NCBI RefSeq assembly: GCF_000204195.1 | Contig: NZ_AFBG01000025.1 | Location: 62,001-126,000, forward strand | DNA: 64,000 bases | From: Acidovorax radicis N35 | GTDB lineage: Bacteria; Pseudomonadota; Gammaproteobacteria; Burkholderiales; Burkholderiaceae_C | Reading direction: 5' to 3' | Shown: piece after piece, positions 44,241-52,522 of the stretch | Layout: each line of letters opens with the position of its first letter | Numbering within the stretch: the stretch's first letter is position 1 | Notes under the pieces: generated by a model | Told to the model about the DNA's origin: nothing | The model's input: the letters and a program-made list of their open reading frames with translations, nothing else | Database searches by the model: none | Position numbers and translations under genes: made by a program

Positions 44241-45394
44241 CAGAGGCTGGTCCAGTACACGCCGGTCAGCGGTATGGGCTGGAACTGGGTGAACAGGGTC
44301 TGCAGCGTGGCACGCGGGTCCAGGTCGGCAAACAGCGCGGGGTGCAGCCATTTGGCAAACACCTGCACCGCCACCACGTTGAAGGGGGAGTTGTAGTAGT
44401 GGTGCCAGATGGCGTGGGCGCGCCCGTTCTGCTGCACGGCCTCCAGCTGGGCGATGCCTCTGCGCTGGGTGGCACGCGCCAGCGATGCGCGGGCCGCCTC
44501 GGGCGTGGCGTCAGCGCCCAGCACGATGCGCAGAGGCGACTTCTCGGTAGTGGCCATGCTGCCGATGCCGGTGCCGATGTACAGCCGGGGCTGCGTGGCG
44601 ATCAGGAACTCGGGGTTGAGCGTGCCGTGCTCGCCCGGAATGCGGCCACGCGCCACGTTCTCGGCGCCAGCGGCATCGAGCAGCACGCCCACCAGGCCCA
44701 CCATGGTGGCGCAGCAGTCGTCGGCCAGCCCTACCCGGTTTTCGAGGAACACACTGGGGTGGCGGGTGCCGGCCGGCAGGGTGCGCAGGCGAGACTCGAC
44801 CCGTTCGAGCTGGGCCCGCCACAGGGTGTTGAAAGCGTCGGCCTCCTTGCGCTTGCCCAGCACGGCGCCCAGCAGTTCCATGCTGCGCGGCGTGTTCCTG
44901 AGCGGGTCATGGCGGAAGTCGAGGAACACTACGGCGATGCCGGCCGCCTCCAGCCGGGCCAGGGTCTCGCGGTCGTTCATGCTCGGCCCATGGCCACCCG
45001 CCAGGCCCAGGATGGCGACCTGCGGGCGCAGCGCTATCGCCTGCTCGTCGCTGAAGCTGCCGGCGTTGTTGCGGCCCACGCGGGGCACCTTGTCGAGCTG
45101 CGGGAAGCGGCTGCGCCACTGCGCATAGCCGGCGGGGTCCAGCGTTTCGTAGTCGCCCATCATGCCCACCAGGCGGCGTGCCACGTCGTCGCGCTCGAAC
45201 ACGCCCAGCGCAGGCAACAGCCGGCCTTCAGCCAGCAGGATGCGGTCCACCTTGGCGGGCAGGGTGACGGTGCGGCCTGCCAGGTCGGTGACGGTCTGGG
45301 GTGTGCCCTGGGCCTGTACCGGGGCTGTGGTGATGAGCACGGCGCAGAGCGCAACGCCCAGGGAGCCGAAAAAACGGGGGAGTGTGAAGGTCAT
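44240..45394 (-). CDS. ABC transporter periplasmic siderophore-binding protein (FecB-like)
   Basis: This 384-residue protein has a signal peptide (FFGSLGVALCAVLITTAPVQAQ) and an opening domain TVTDLAGRTVTLPAKVDRILLAEGRLLPALG typical of class III periplasmic-binding proteins. A conserved C-terminal VAVQVFAKWLHPALF segment follows. It binds ferric siderophores and hands them to the FecCD permease. It is the first gene of the minus-strand siderophore operon, with a Fur-box-like site upstream. Confidence 0.9.
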   Translation of the reverse strand: MTFTLPRFFGSLGVALCAVLITTAPVQAQGTPQTVTDLAGRTVTLPAKVDRILLAEGRLLPALGVFERDDVARRLVGMMGDYETLDPAGYAQWRSRFPQLDKVPRVGRNNAGSFSDEQAIALRPQVAILGLAGGHGPSMNDRETLARLEAAGIAVVFLDFRHDPLRNTPRSMELLGAVLGKRKEADAFNTLWRAQLERVESRLRTLPAGTRHPSVFLENRVGLADDCCATMVGLVGVLLDAAGAENVARGRIPGEHGTLNPEFLIATQPRLYIGTGIGSMATTEKSPLRIVLGADATPEAARASLARATQRRGIAQLEAVQQNGRAHAIWHHYYNSPFNVVAVQVFAKWLHPALFADLDPRATLQTLFTQFQPIPLTGVYWTSL

Positions 45395-45445
45395 GGACGG
45401 CTGCGAGGGGCTGGGGGCCCGCTGAAGAAGCTCCCAGGCAACAAG

Positions 45446-45474
45446 CAATATTGAGAATCATTTGCATTTATTAT
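45446..45474. promoter_or_regulatory. Fur-box-like site between fecB-like and AraC genes
   Basis: CAATATTGAGAATCATTTGC followed by ATTTATTATC, a run of A/T hexamers with GAGAATCATTTGC, close to the Fur consensus. It is 52 bp upstream of the binding-protein start and 180 bp upstream of the AraC start. It would repress both sides when iron is sufficient. Confidence 0.75.
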
Positions 45475-45653
45475 CGCAAGTTGCTAGCATCCCATGGCGC
45501 GGTGCCTGCCGTGTTTGCCCCGTGGAGAAAAACCTTTGCGCAAACGTCAGGCGTGGCCGGTGTGGTTCGGGTACATCCCTTGCCCACCCCGGGCCCGCAC
45601 CTTTTCACCGCGCTTTCATCCACACTTTTTTGCATCTCCTCGCACCTGCGCCC

Positions 45654-46646
45654 ATGTCCGTTGTCAGCCCCTTGAATGTCCAGCCAGCGGCGCCGCCGTC
45701 GGAGGGCATGCAGGCGTCGCTGCAGCGCCATCTGCAGCGGGTGCGGGTCTTGCGCCCCGGGCTGCACCTGCACGCCGACGATGCGGCCGACGCGCAGGAC
45801 TTCACCGCCAGTGGTGACATGGATGCGGGGCTGCGCATCGTGGTGCTGCTGGAGGGCTCGGTGGACGTGAGCTATGGCCCGCGACGCGTGGCGCTGTCGA
45901 GCGCTACTGCCCAACGCCCTCGGGAGCCAGGGCTGCCGCGCGCGCTGCTGGTGTCAGTGGCCCAGCCCGAGCGCTTTGAGCGCCGCGCCCGCCGGGGGGC
46001 CTACGCGCGCCGGGTGAGCGTGGGCCTGGGGGGCGAGTGGCTGGAGCAGGTGGCTGGGCCCGCAGCGTCCGATGCCATCGAGGCCTTTCGCCGCCAGCAC
46101 CTGGCCATGCACCACTGGCAGCCGTCGCCCCGCATTGCCGCGCTGGCAGAGCAGATCACCCATGCGCCGGACCTGAGCCCCCTGCTGCTGCACCTGTACC
46201 TGGAAAGCCGCGCGCTGGAACTGGTGGGCGAAGCCCTGGGCAGCCTGGCGCAGCACGCCCCGGGGCCAGCCCCAGCGCCCGCGCCCGCCCCGGCACCGGC
46301 CGCGGCGGCACTGCGCCTGCTGCCCCATGAGCACAAGCGCATGCGCGCGCTGCACGCCTTCTTGCAGACCGACGGTGCGATGGACATGTCGCTCGATGCG
46401 CTGGCGCGCCAGGCAGGCACCAATGCCAACACGCTGCAGCGGCACTTCCGCGCGGTGTATGGCACCACGGTGTTCGACTTTGTGCGCGAACACCGTCTGC
46501 AGCGGGCGCGCCACGCGCTGGAATGCGACGGCCTGACGGTAGGGCAGGCGGCCTTGGTCGCGGGCTACAACAGCGCCGCCAACTTCGCCACGGCATACCG
46601 CAAGCGCTTTGGCATGCCGCCCAAGCTGGCCCGGGCACGAATCTGA
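45654..46646 (+). CDS. AraC-type regulator (siderophore-responsive, PchR/AlcR-like)
   Basis: This 330-residue protein has an N-terminal sensing domain of about 210 residues and a C-terminal double HTH: MRALHAFLQTDGAMDMSLDALARQAGTNANTLQRHFRAVYGTTVFDFVREHRLQRARHAL, then the AALVAGYNSAANFATAYRKRFGMPP second motif. An Ala/Pro repeat run links the two. PchR/AlcR relatives activate siderophore receptor genes when the siderophore is present. Position before the TonB receptor gene fits. ATG 45,654 is chosen because upstream sequence has no family character. Confidence 0.9.
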   Translation: MSVVSPLNVQPAAPPSEGMQASLQRHLQRVRVLRPGLHLHADDAADAQDFTASGDMDAGLRIVVLLEGSVDVSYGPRRVALSSATAQRPREPGLPRALLVSVAQPERFERRARRGAYARRVSVGLGGEWLEQVAGPAASDAIEAFRRQHLAMHHWQPSPRIAALAEQITHAPDLSPLLLHLYLESRALELVGEALGSLAQHAPGPAPAPAPAPAPAAAALRLLPHEHKRMRALHAFLQTDGAMDMSLDALARQAGTNANTLQRHFRAVYGTTVFDFVREHRLQRARHALECDGLTVGQAALVAGYNSAANFATAYRKRFGMPPKLARARI

Positions 46647-47089
46647 AACCCCCCTGAGTCGCCTGCGGCGCCTTCCCCCAGAGGGGGACGCCGCCAGCGC
46701 GGCGGGGCGGCCCTTGCGCGGCGGCCCTGGCGGGGCCGCGCCCGCTGCAGGCGCGTGGGGAGATTCGAAGCCCCGGATTCCATGGCAGTGCGCTTCCCCA
46801 GGAAGGCGCTTCCAACGTAGCTTGGCCATGTGCTCTTTGCGGGCAGCGCGGGTGCCGCAAACATCTTTGTTGACCGTGCAAACACAGGTCCACGGGCCGC
46901 GTGGAACCATCGCTGCATGCCGGATGTAACAAGTCGGCACGCCTTGCAACACGTCCCGGGCACTTCGTTGTTACCGCTCCGTCCTGGAGCGGGTCTGTGT
47001 CCTGGATGAAATCGCACTCATTCTTGTTTGCAGTCCGTTGGCGGGGTGGCGTTCCCTTTTTCTACCGTTTTTGATTCAGGACTTTCTCT
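46647..47089 (+). other. 443-bp region before the TonB receptor gene
   Basis: It starts with a family B repeat (46,650-46,745). Next come two direct GCGCTTCC units (46,790 and 46,806), which could be AraC half-sites. A weak Fur-like stretch, CGCACTCATTCTTGTTTGC, lies near 47,013-47,031, about 60 bp before the receptor start. No coding frame is supported. Confidence 0.5.
46650..46745 (+). repeat. Family B GC-rich interspersed repeat, copy 6
   Basis: CCCCCCTGAGTCGCCTGCGG, CGCCTTCCCCCAGAGGGGG, ACGCCGCCAGCGCGGCGGGG, CGGCCCTTGCGCGGCGGCCC. It begins at the AraC gene stop codon. Confidence 0.75.
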
Positions 47090-49261
47090 ATGCAGACTCG
47101 CCGCCCATCCCGGGGTGCCACCCCGGCACACCCTTTTGCTTTGCGCCAGGTCGCCCGGGCCTGTGCGTGGACCTTGTTCGCCAGTGCCGGCGCAGCCTGG
47201 GCGCAAAGCCCGGCCGCCCCGGTGGTGCTCAAGGAAGTGACCGTGAACGCGGCGGCCGAGACGCCCGAAAGCCTGCCCGCTGCCGCGCCCGGTGGCCAGG
47301 TGGCCCGGGGCACGCGCCTGGGGGTGCTGGGCAATGTGGGCGTGATGGACACGCCCTTCAACATGACGGGCTACACCGCCGAAGGCATTGCCGACCAGCA
47401 GGCGCAGACCGTGGGCGCCGTGCTCAAGAACGACCCTTCGGTGCGCACCACCACCAACGAAGGCCACATCGTCGAGAACTTCATCATCCGGGGCTTCGGC
47501 GTGGGCGCCAGTTCCATGGCCATCAATGGTGCCTACGGCCTCGCGCCCGAGCAGAACACGCCCACCGAGATCTTCGAGCGCGTGGAAGTGCTCAAGGGCC
47601 CCGGCGCCATGATGATGGGGCTGCCGCCGTCAGGTGATGTGGGTGGCGCCATCAACCTCGTGCCCAAGCGCGCGGGCAAGGAGCCGCTCACACGCGTGAC
47701 CACCACCTATTCGTCCAAATCGAACGTGGGCGTGCACGCCGACGTGTCGCGCCGCTTCGGCGAAGGCCAGCGCCTGGGCGTGCGTGTCAACGGCGTGCTG
47801 TCGGGCGGCGAGACCTGGCTGGACCACCAGACCAAGGCGCGCGAGATCGGCCACCTGGCGCTGGACTACCAGGGCGAAGGCTGGAACGTGGAGGCCGATG
47901 CCTATTCGCTGAAGAACAAGGTGCGCAAGGGCTCGCCCATGCAGCCCATCATCACGGGCTGGACCACGGTGCCCAAGGCACCCGATGGTTCTACCAACTT
48001 CTTCTACGGCGAAGGCGTCTACAGCAATACGCTGACGCAGGGCCTCATCGTGCGCGGCCAGGCGCGGATCAATACCGGCTGGACGGCGTTTGCATCGGCG
48101 GGCAAGGCCGAGCATGCATACGACGGCTTCATTTTCGGCACGCGCCCGGTGTGGACGGCGGCGAACGCGGCTTCGGGCAACGCCACGGGCACGGCCTACA
48201 ACTCCTGGGGCGAGTACGACACCACCACGGCCGAGTTGGGCGTGCGCGGCCAGTTCAGCACCGGCGCCGTGGCCCACAAGCTGACCCTGGCCGCCAACGT
48301 GATGAGCTACCAGGGTGGCAGCCGGGCCAATGGCACGGCCGCCATCAACAGCAACATCTACAACCCCCGGCCCATTGCGATGCCGCCGGGCGGGGCGGCT
48401 TCCACCTACAACCCCCTCAACGACGACGTGATGACTGCAATGAGCGTGGTGGACACACTGGCGTTCGCCGACGACAGGGTGCAGCTCACCCTGGGCGTGC
48501 GCGCGCAGCAGGTCAACCAGAAGCTCAACAAGTACAAGGAGAGCGCCGTGACCCCACTGGTGGGCGTGGTCGCCAAGCCCTGGGGCGAGAACGTTTCGCT
48601 GTACGGCAACTACGTGGAAGGTCTGAGCGCCGGCACCACCGTGAAGGCGCCCTATGCCAACGAGGGAGAGAGCTTCAAGCCCTACAAGAGCAAGCAGGCC
48701 GAGGTGGGCGTGAAGTGGGTTGCGGGCAGCCTGACGCAGACAGTGAGCCTGTTCCAGATCAGCAAGCCTGCCCTGATCGAAGCCAACAACCGCCAGGTGC
48801 TGGACGGCGAGCAGCGCAACCGGGGCGTGGAGTGGAACGTGTTCGGCCAGCTGACCCCGGCCCTCACGCTGCTGGGTGGCGCGGCCTACACCGAGGCCGA
48901 GCAGACCCAGACCGCCAAGGGCGTGAACCAGGGCCGCGCGCAGTTTGGCGTGCCCAAGCTCACGCTGAACCTGGGCGCGGACTGGGCCATCCCTGGTGTG
49001 CAGGGCCTGTCGGTGAACGGCCGGGTGAACCACACGGGTGCACAGTGGCTCACGGGCGACAACAGCGTGAAGCTGCCGTCCTGGACCACGCTGGATGTGG
49101 GCGCCCGCTATGCGACGCGTTTTGGCGCACAACCCGTGGTGCTGCGCGCCACGGTGACCAACCTCACCAACCGCGCTTACTTTGAAAGTATCTGGGGCGC
49201 GGGCCGGGTGAACGTGGGTGCGCCACGCGCCGTGCGCCTGTCGGCCTCGTTCGATTTCTGA
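47090..49261 (+). CDS. TonB-dependent siderophore receptor
   Basis: This 723-residue outer-membrane protein has a signal peptide (cut about residue 37, AWAQ), then a plug domain with NFIIRGFGVGASSMAINGAYGL and EIFERVEVLKGPGAMMMGLPPSGDVGGAINLVPKR. The beta-barrel that follows ends in Phe (SASFDF). It takes up ferric siderophore using the TonB energy system. The exact ligand is unknown; the esterase in the island suggests an ester-linked siderophore. The AraC gene upstream and a long stem-loop downstream frame it. Confidence 0.95.
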   Translation: MQTRRPSRGATPAHPFALRQVARACAWTLFASAGAAWAQSPAAPVVLKEVTVNAAAETPESLPAAAPGGQVARGTRLGVLGNVGVMDTPFNMTGYTAEGIADQQAQTVGAVLKNDPSVRTTTNEGHIVENFIIRGFGVGASSMAINGAYGLAPEQNTPTEIFERVEVLKGPGAMMMGLPPSGDVGGAINLVPKRAGKEPLTRVTTTYSSKSNVGVHADVSRRFGEGQRLGVRVNGVLSGGETWLDHQTKAREIGHLALDYQGEGWNVEADAYSLKNKVRKGSPMQPIITGWTTVPKAPDGSTNFFYGEGVYSNTLTQGLIVRGQARINTGWTAFASAGKAEHAYDGFIFGTRPVWTAANAASGNATGTAYNSWGEYDTTTAELGVRGQFSTGAVAHKLTLAANVMSYQGGSRANGTAAINSNIYNPRPIAMPPGGAASTYNPLNDDVMTAMSVVDTLAFADDRVQLTLGVRAQQVNQKLNKYKESAVTPLVGVVAKPWGENVSLYGNYVEGLSAGTTVKAPYANEGESFKPYKSKQAEVGVKWVAGSLTQTVSLFQISKPALIEANNRQVLDGEQRNRGVEWNVFGQLTPALTLLGGAAYTEAEQTQTAKGVNQGRAQFGVPKLTLNLGADWAIPGVQGLSVNGRVNHTGAQWLTGDNSVKLPSWTTLDVGARYATRFGAQPVVLRATVTNLTNRAYFESIWGAGRVNVGAPRAVRLSASFDF

Positions 49262-49270
49262 CGCCGCATT

Positions 49271-49312
49271 GCAGGGGCCGGCGTGCATCCTGGTGGGCAC
49301 GCTGGCCCCTGC
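49271..49312 (+). terminator. Long stem-loop after the TonB receptor gene
   Basis: The stem GCAGGGGCCGGCGTGC pairs with GCACGCTGGCCCCTGC (one G-T wobble) around a 10-nt loop. It starts 10 bp after the stop and lacks a T-run, so it is either a terminator-like or an mRNA-stabilising hairpin. Confidence 0.6.
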
Positions 49313-49332
49313 GGCACGCGCAGAGGCACAGG

Positions 49333-49402
49333 GCTACTTCAAAAATAATAGCTGTCTGCGCTTTCTGGATAATCGCTAGAACCCAAAAATGCCAAAAAAA
49401 GG
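49333..49402 (+). repeat. Family A interspersed inverted repeat
   Basis: AAAATAATAGCTGTCTGCGC, TTTCTGGATAATCGCTAGAA, CCCAAAAATGCC. The arms are imperfect. It lies between convergent genes next to the hydrolase stop codon. Confidence 0.65.
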
Positions 49403-49403
49403 C

Positions 49404-50042
49404 TTACGTCCCACCCACATAGGGGTTGCTTTGGCGCTCACGCCCGAACGTGCTCTCAGGACCGTGCCCAGGGATGAACACCGTCTGGTTGCCCATGGGC
49501 CACAGGCGCTGGGTGATGCTGTCGATGAGCTGCTGGTGGTTTCCCTGCGGGAAGTCGGTGCGCCCCATGCTGCCGGCAAACAGCACATCGCCCACAAAAG
49601 CACGGTCAATCTGCGGCGCATGGAACACCACATGCCCAGGGGTGTGGCCGGGGCAGTGGCGCACATTCAGCGTCTCGTCGCCAATCTGCACCGTGTCGCC
49701 GTCGTGCAGCCAGCGCGTGGGCGTGAAGTGCTGGGCGGGCGGAAAACCAAACATCGCGCTTTGCTGCGGCAGGCCGTCAATCCAGAACTGGTCGCCCGGG
49801 TGAGGGCCGACGATGGGCAGCGAAAGCCGCTCTGCCAGCTCGCCCGTGCCGCCCGCGTGGTCGATGTGGGCGTGGGTGAGCCAGATCTGTTCGAGCGTGA
49901 GGTCAAGGCGCTGGATTTCTGCCAGCAGCACATCCAGGTCACCGCCGGGGTCGATCACGGCGGCTTTGTGGGTGGCGTCGCACCAGACGAGGGAGCAGTT
50001 TTGCTGGAACGCAGTAACAGGGACGGTGAGGTAGCGGAGCAT
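49404..50042 (-). CDS. Metallo-beta-lactamase-fold hydrolase (YcbL/glyoxalase II-like)
   Basis: This 212-residue protein has the zinc motif THAHIDHAGG (56-65), a further His-Cys-Pro-Gly-His at HCPGHTPGHVVF, and the closing GHGP motif. It is close in size and pattern to YcbL-type glyoxalase II proteins, which hydrolyse thioesters such as lactoylglutathione. The substrate is not proven. It lies 60 bp downstream of the LysR gene on the same strand. Confidence 0.9.
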   Translation of the reverse strand: MLRYLTVPVTAFQQNCSLVWCDATHKAAVIDPGGDLDVLLAEIQRLDLTLEQIWLTHAHIDHAGGTGELAERLSLPIVGPHPGDQFWIDGLPQQSAMFGFPPAQHFTPTRWLHDGDTVQIGDETLNVRHCPGHTPGHVVFHAPQIDRAFVGDVLFAGSMGRTDFPQGNHQQLIDSITQRLWPMGNQTVFIPGHGPESTFGRERQSNPYVGGT

Positions 50043-50102
50043 GGTGGGTGAGGATTGGTTTTGTGTATTTTGCGGGTCTGGCGCATGGCGGACGGGACAG
50101 GG

Positions 50103-51020
50103 TCAAGCCCGCGCCAGCCGATCAACGAGGAAATCCACCAGCACCCGCACGCGCAGCGGCATGTGCCGGTTGGCGGGGTACAGCAGCGAAAACGGGCGGG
50201 AGGCACCGGCATGTGCGGGCAGCACCTCCTGCAAGGCACCGCTGTGCAGGTCGGCTTCCACAATGAACCGGTAGGTCTGCAGCAGCCCTGCGCCGGCACG
50301 CGCCAGGGTCACGGGGCCCAGGATGTCATCGGCGCAGCGCAGGCGGCCTTGGGTGGGCACCTCCATATCGCGCCCGGCCGCGTCGCGCAGTATCCACGCC
50401 ACCGCCTGCCCGCTGCTGGGCAGCACGAACTGGATGCATTCGTGCGCCGCCAGGTCGGCCGCTTCGTGTGGCGTGCCGCAACGCGCCAGATACGCCGGGG
50501 CGGCGACCACCACCAGGGCGGCGTCCTCCAGCTTGCGTGCCACCAGCCCCGAGTCGATGGGTGCGCGACCGCGCACGGCCAGGTCAAAGCCTTCCTCGGT
50601 GAAGTCCACGTTGCGGTTGCTCAACTGCAGCTCCAGCTCCACGCCGGGGTAGGCCTGCGCAAATGCGGGCAGCAGGGGCAGGATGCGGCAGTGCCCATAG
50701 GAGGTGGGCAGGCTGAAGCGGACGAGGCCCGCCGGGCTTTGTTGCTGGCCTGACAGCTCGCGTTCTGCCTCGGCCAGCTGCCCCAGCGCCTGGCGGCATT
50801 GCTCGTAGTAGCGCTTGCCGGCGTCGGTCAGCCGCACCTGGCGTGTCGTGCGCTGGAACAGGCGCACGCCCAGGCGCGCCTCCATGCGTGCCACGGATCG
50901 GCTCACCGCCGCCGCCGTCAGCCCGGCCGCCTGGGCGGCGGCCGTGAAGCTTTGCCACTGCGCGGTCAGGCAGAACAGCTCGATGCTGCCCAGCTTCAGG
51001 TCGTCAAATTGGCGCGCCAT
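50103..51020 (-). CDS. LysR family transcriptional regulator
   Basis: This 305-residue protein has the LysR HTH at about 10-68 (GSIELFCLTAQWQSFTAAAQAAGLTAAAVSRSVARMEARLGVRLFQRTTRQVRLT) and a full effector domain. It is divergent from a GST-tautomerase-SnoaL operon, with two dyads (ATTAC-N5-GTAAT and CAGT-N6-ACTG) between, so it probably controls that operon. Confidence 0.92.
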   Translation of the reverse strand: MARQFDDLKLGSIELFCLTAQWQSFTAAAQAAGLTAAAVSRSVARMEARLGVRLFQRTTRQVRLTDAGKRYYEQCRQALGQLAEAERELSGQQQSPAGLVRFSLPTSYGHCRILPLLPAFAQAYPGVELELQLSNRNVDFTEEGFDLAVRGRAPIDSGLVARKLEDAALVVVAAPAYLARCGTPHEAADLAAHECIQFVLPSSGQAVAWILRDAAGRDMEVPTQGRLRCADDILGPVTLARAGAGLLQTYRFIVEADLHSGALQEVLPAHAGASRPFSLLYPANRHMPLRVRVLVDFLVDRLARA

Positions 51021-51029
51021 GTCTTGTTT

Positions 51030-51058
51030 ATTACTTCATGTAATCAGTGAAATTACTG
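51030..51058. promoter_or_regulatory. LysR-box candidates
   Basis: ATTAC-TTCAT-GTAAT (51,030-51,044) has the T-N11-A spacing expected of LysR sites. CAGT-GAAATT-ACTG (51,045-51,058) follows directly. Both lie between the LysR gene and the GST operon. Confidence 0.6.
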
Positions 51059-51131
51059 GTGCCTAGTTTATTGCTGTTTGCATCGCCAATACCATCGCTT
51101 CACCTTTCCACCACGCCCCCAAGGCCTCCCC

Positions 51132-51740
51132 ATGAAGCTGTACTTTTCCCCCGCCGCCTGCTCCTTGTCGCCCCACATCCTGCTGCTGGAATGTGGCTTG
51201 CCGTTTGCGCTGGAAAAGGTCGATACCGCGCGCCACCAGACGGCCGATGGGCAGGATTTCTATGCGATCAACCCCAAAGGCCAGGTGCCCGTGCTGGAGC
51301 TGGACGACGGCTCCCGCCTCACCGAAGGCCCGGTCATTGCGCAATACATCGCCGACCAGGCCCAGGCCACGCCACTGATGCCGGCCGCCGGCACGCGGGC
51401 GCGCTACCGGGTGATGGAGTGGCAGAACTACGTCAGCACCGAGCTGCACAAGTCCTTCACGCCCCTGTTCCACGCCGGGCTGGATGACAACGCCAAGGCC
51501 GCACTGGCCGCCCTGCTGCGCAAGAAGATGGAGTGGCTGGACGCGCAACTGCAGGACGGCAACTACCTGACGGGCGAGCACTTCACGGCGGCCGACGCCT
51601 ACCTTTTTGTGGTGCTGGGCTGGGCCAAGTTCGTGAAGCTGGACATCAGCGACCTGGCCCATCTGCAGGCGTTCATGCGCCGTGTGGCCGCGCGCCCCGC
51701 GGTACAGGCCGCGATGCGGGCCGAAGGGTTGCTGGGCTGA
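51132..51740 (+). CDS. Glutathione S-transferase, beta class
   Basis: This 202-residue protein has the beta-class start MKLYFSPAACSLSPHILLLE (Cys10), FYAINPKGQVPVLELDDGSRLTEGPVIAQYIAD, and the C-terminal helices LTGEHFTAADAYLFVVLGW. It conjugates glutathione to electrophilic substrates. It begins a three-gene operon with a tautomerase and a SnoaL-like protein. ATG 51,132 gives the conserved N-terminus. Confidence 0.93.
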   Translation: MKLYFSPAACSLSPHILLLECGLPFALEKVDTARHQTADGQDFYAINPKGQVPVLELDDGSRLTEGPVIAQYIADQAQATPLMPAAGTRARYRVMEWQNYVSTELHKSFTPLFHAGLDDNAKAALAALLRKKMEWLDAQLQDGNYLTGEHFTAADAYLFVVLGWAKFVKLDISDLAHLQAFMRRVAARPAVQAAMRAEGLLG

Positions 51741-51776
51741 GACGCCGTTCATTCATCCATCCACAAGGAACACGCC

Positions 51777-52004
51777 ATGCCTTACATCAACATCAAAGTG
51801 ACCCGCGAAGGTGTCAGCAGTGCGCAAAAGGCCGCACTGATCCAGGGGGCGACCGATTTGCTGGTGCGCGTTCTGAACAAGGAGCCCGCCACCACCTTTG
51901 TCGTGATCGACGAGGTCGAGACCGACAACTGGGGGGTGGCCGGTGAGACGGTGACCGTGCGGCGCCAGCGCGCTCGCGCCGCCACCGACGGGAGCGCGCC
52001 ATGA
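51777..52004 (+). CDS. 4-oxalocrotonate tautomerase-like protein
   Basis: This 75-residue protein starts Met-Pro-Tyr-Ile; after Met removal the Pro becomes the catalytic base of tautomerases. IKVTREGVSSAQKAALIQGATDLLVRVLNKEPATTFVVIDEVETDNWG fits the family. Its substrate is unknown. The stop overlaps the next start (ATGA), so the next gene is translationally coupled. Confidence 0.9.
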   Translation: MPYINIKVTREGVSSAQKAALIQGATDLLVRVLNKEPATTFVVIDEVETDNWGVAGETVTVRRQRARAATDGSAP

Positions 52005-52423
52005 GTGACCCGCGCTTCGACGCAGTCGCCGCCGTGCTGCAGGAGTATTTCGACGGCCTGTGCCACAGCGATACCCAGCGCCTGCGCCGCGTGTTCCACC
52101 CGCAGGCGGTCTATGCCTGCGCCACGGCCGAGCCTGCGGTGATCCTGCGCATGGAGGAATATTTCCCCATCGTGGACCAGCGCCCCTCGCCCGCGAGCCG
52201 GGGCGAGACGGTGCAGGAGCGCATCCTGTCGATTGAATTTGCCGGGCCGGTGACCGCCCTGGCCAAGGTCGAATGCGCCATCCTGCCCAAGCACTTCACC
52301 GACCTGCTGACCCTGATCCATGTGGATGGGCGCTGGCAGATCATTGCCAAGGTGTTTCACTACGAGCTGGATCGCCGAGGCGACGGCGTGAACAAGTCGG
52401 CGAGCGGGGCTCAATCCGGATGA
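52001..52423 (+). CDS. SnoaL/NTF2-like (putative lumazine-binding) protein
   Basis: This 140-residue protein has an NTF2 fold: VAAVLQEYFDGLCHSDTQRLRRVFHPQAVYACA, then a sheet region ending TLIHVDGRWQIIAKVFHYEL. The family has diverse ligand-binding or catalytic roles. It overlaps the tautomerase gene by 4 bp and closes the operon. Confidence 0.88.
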   Translation: MSDPRFDAVAAVLQEYFDGLCHSDTQRLRRVFHPQAVYACATAEPAVILRMEEYFPIVDQRPSPASRGETVQERILSIEFAGPVTALAKVECAILPKHFTDLLTLIHVDGRWQIIAKVFHYELDRRGDGVNKSASGAQSG

Positions 52424-52426
52424 CGC

Positions 52427-52496
52427 TCATTTTTTGATAGCTACTGGCGCTGATCTTTTAAGCGCCAGCGGCCATTTTTTTCACATTTTTCCAGCG
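52427..52496 (+). repeat. Family A interspersed inverted repeat
   Basis: ATTTTTTGATAGCTACTGGC, GCTGATCTTTTAAGCGCCAG, CGGCCATTTTTTTCACATTT. One of the clearer copies; the TGGCGC and GCGCCA arms pair. It lies between convergent genes. Confidence 0.75.
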
Positions 52497-52522
52497 GTAG
52501 CCATCGCCGGAGTGGGCGCACA

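Noticed and set aside
46755-46785. tRNA-like T-arm (GATTCGAAGCC)
   Set aside because: No acceptor, D or anticodon stems can be paired around it.
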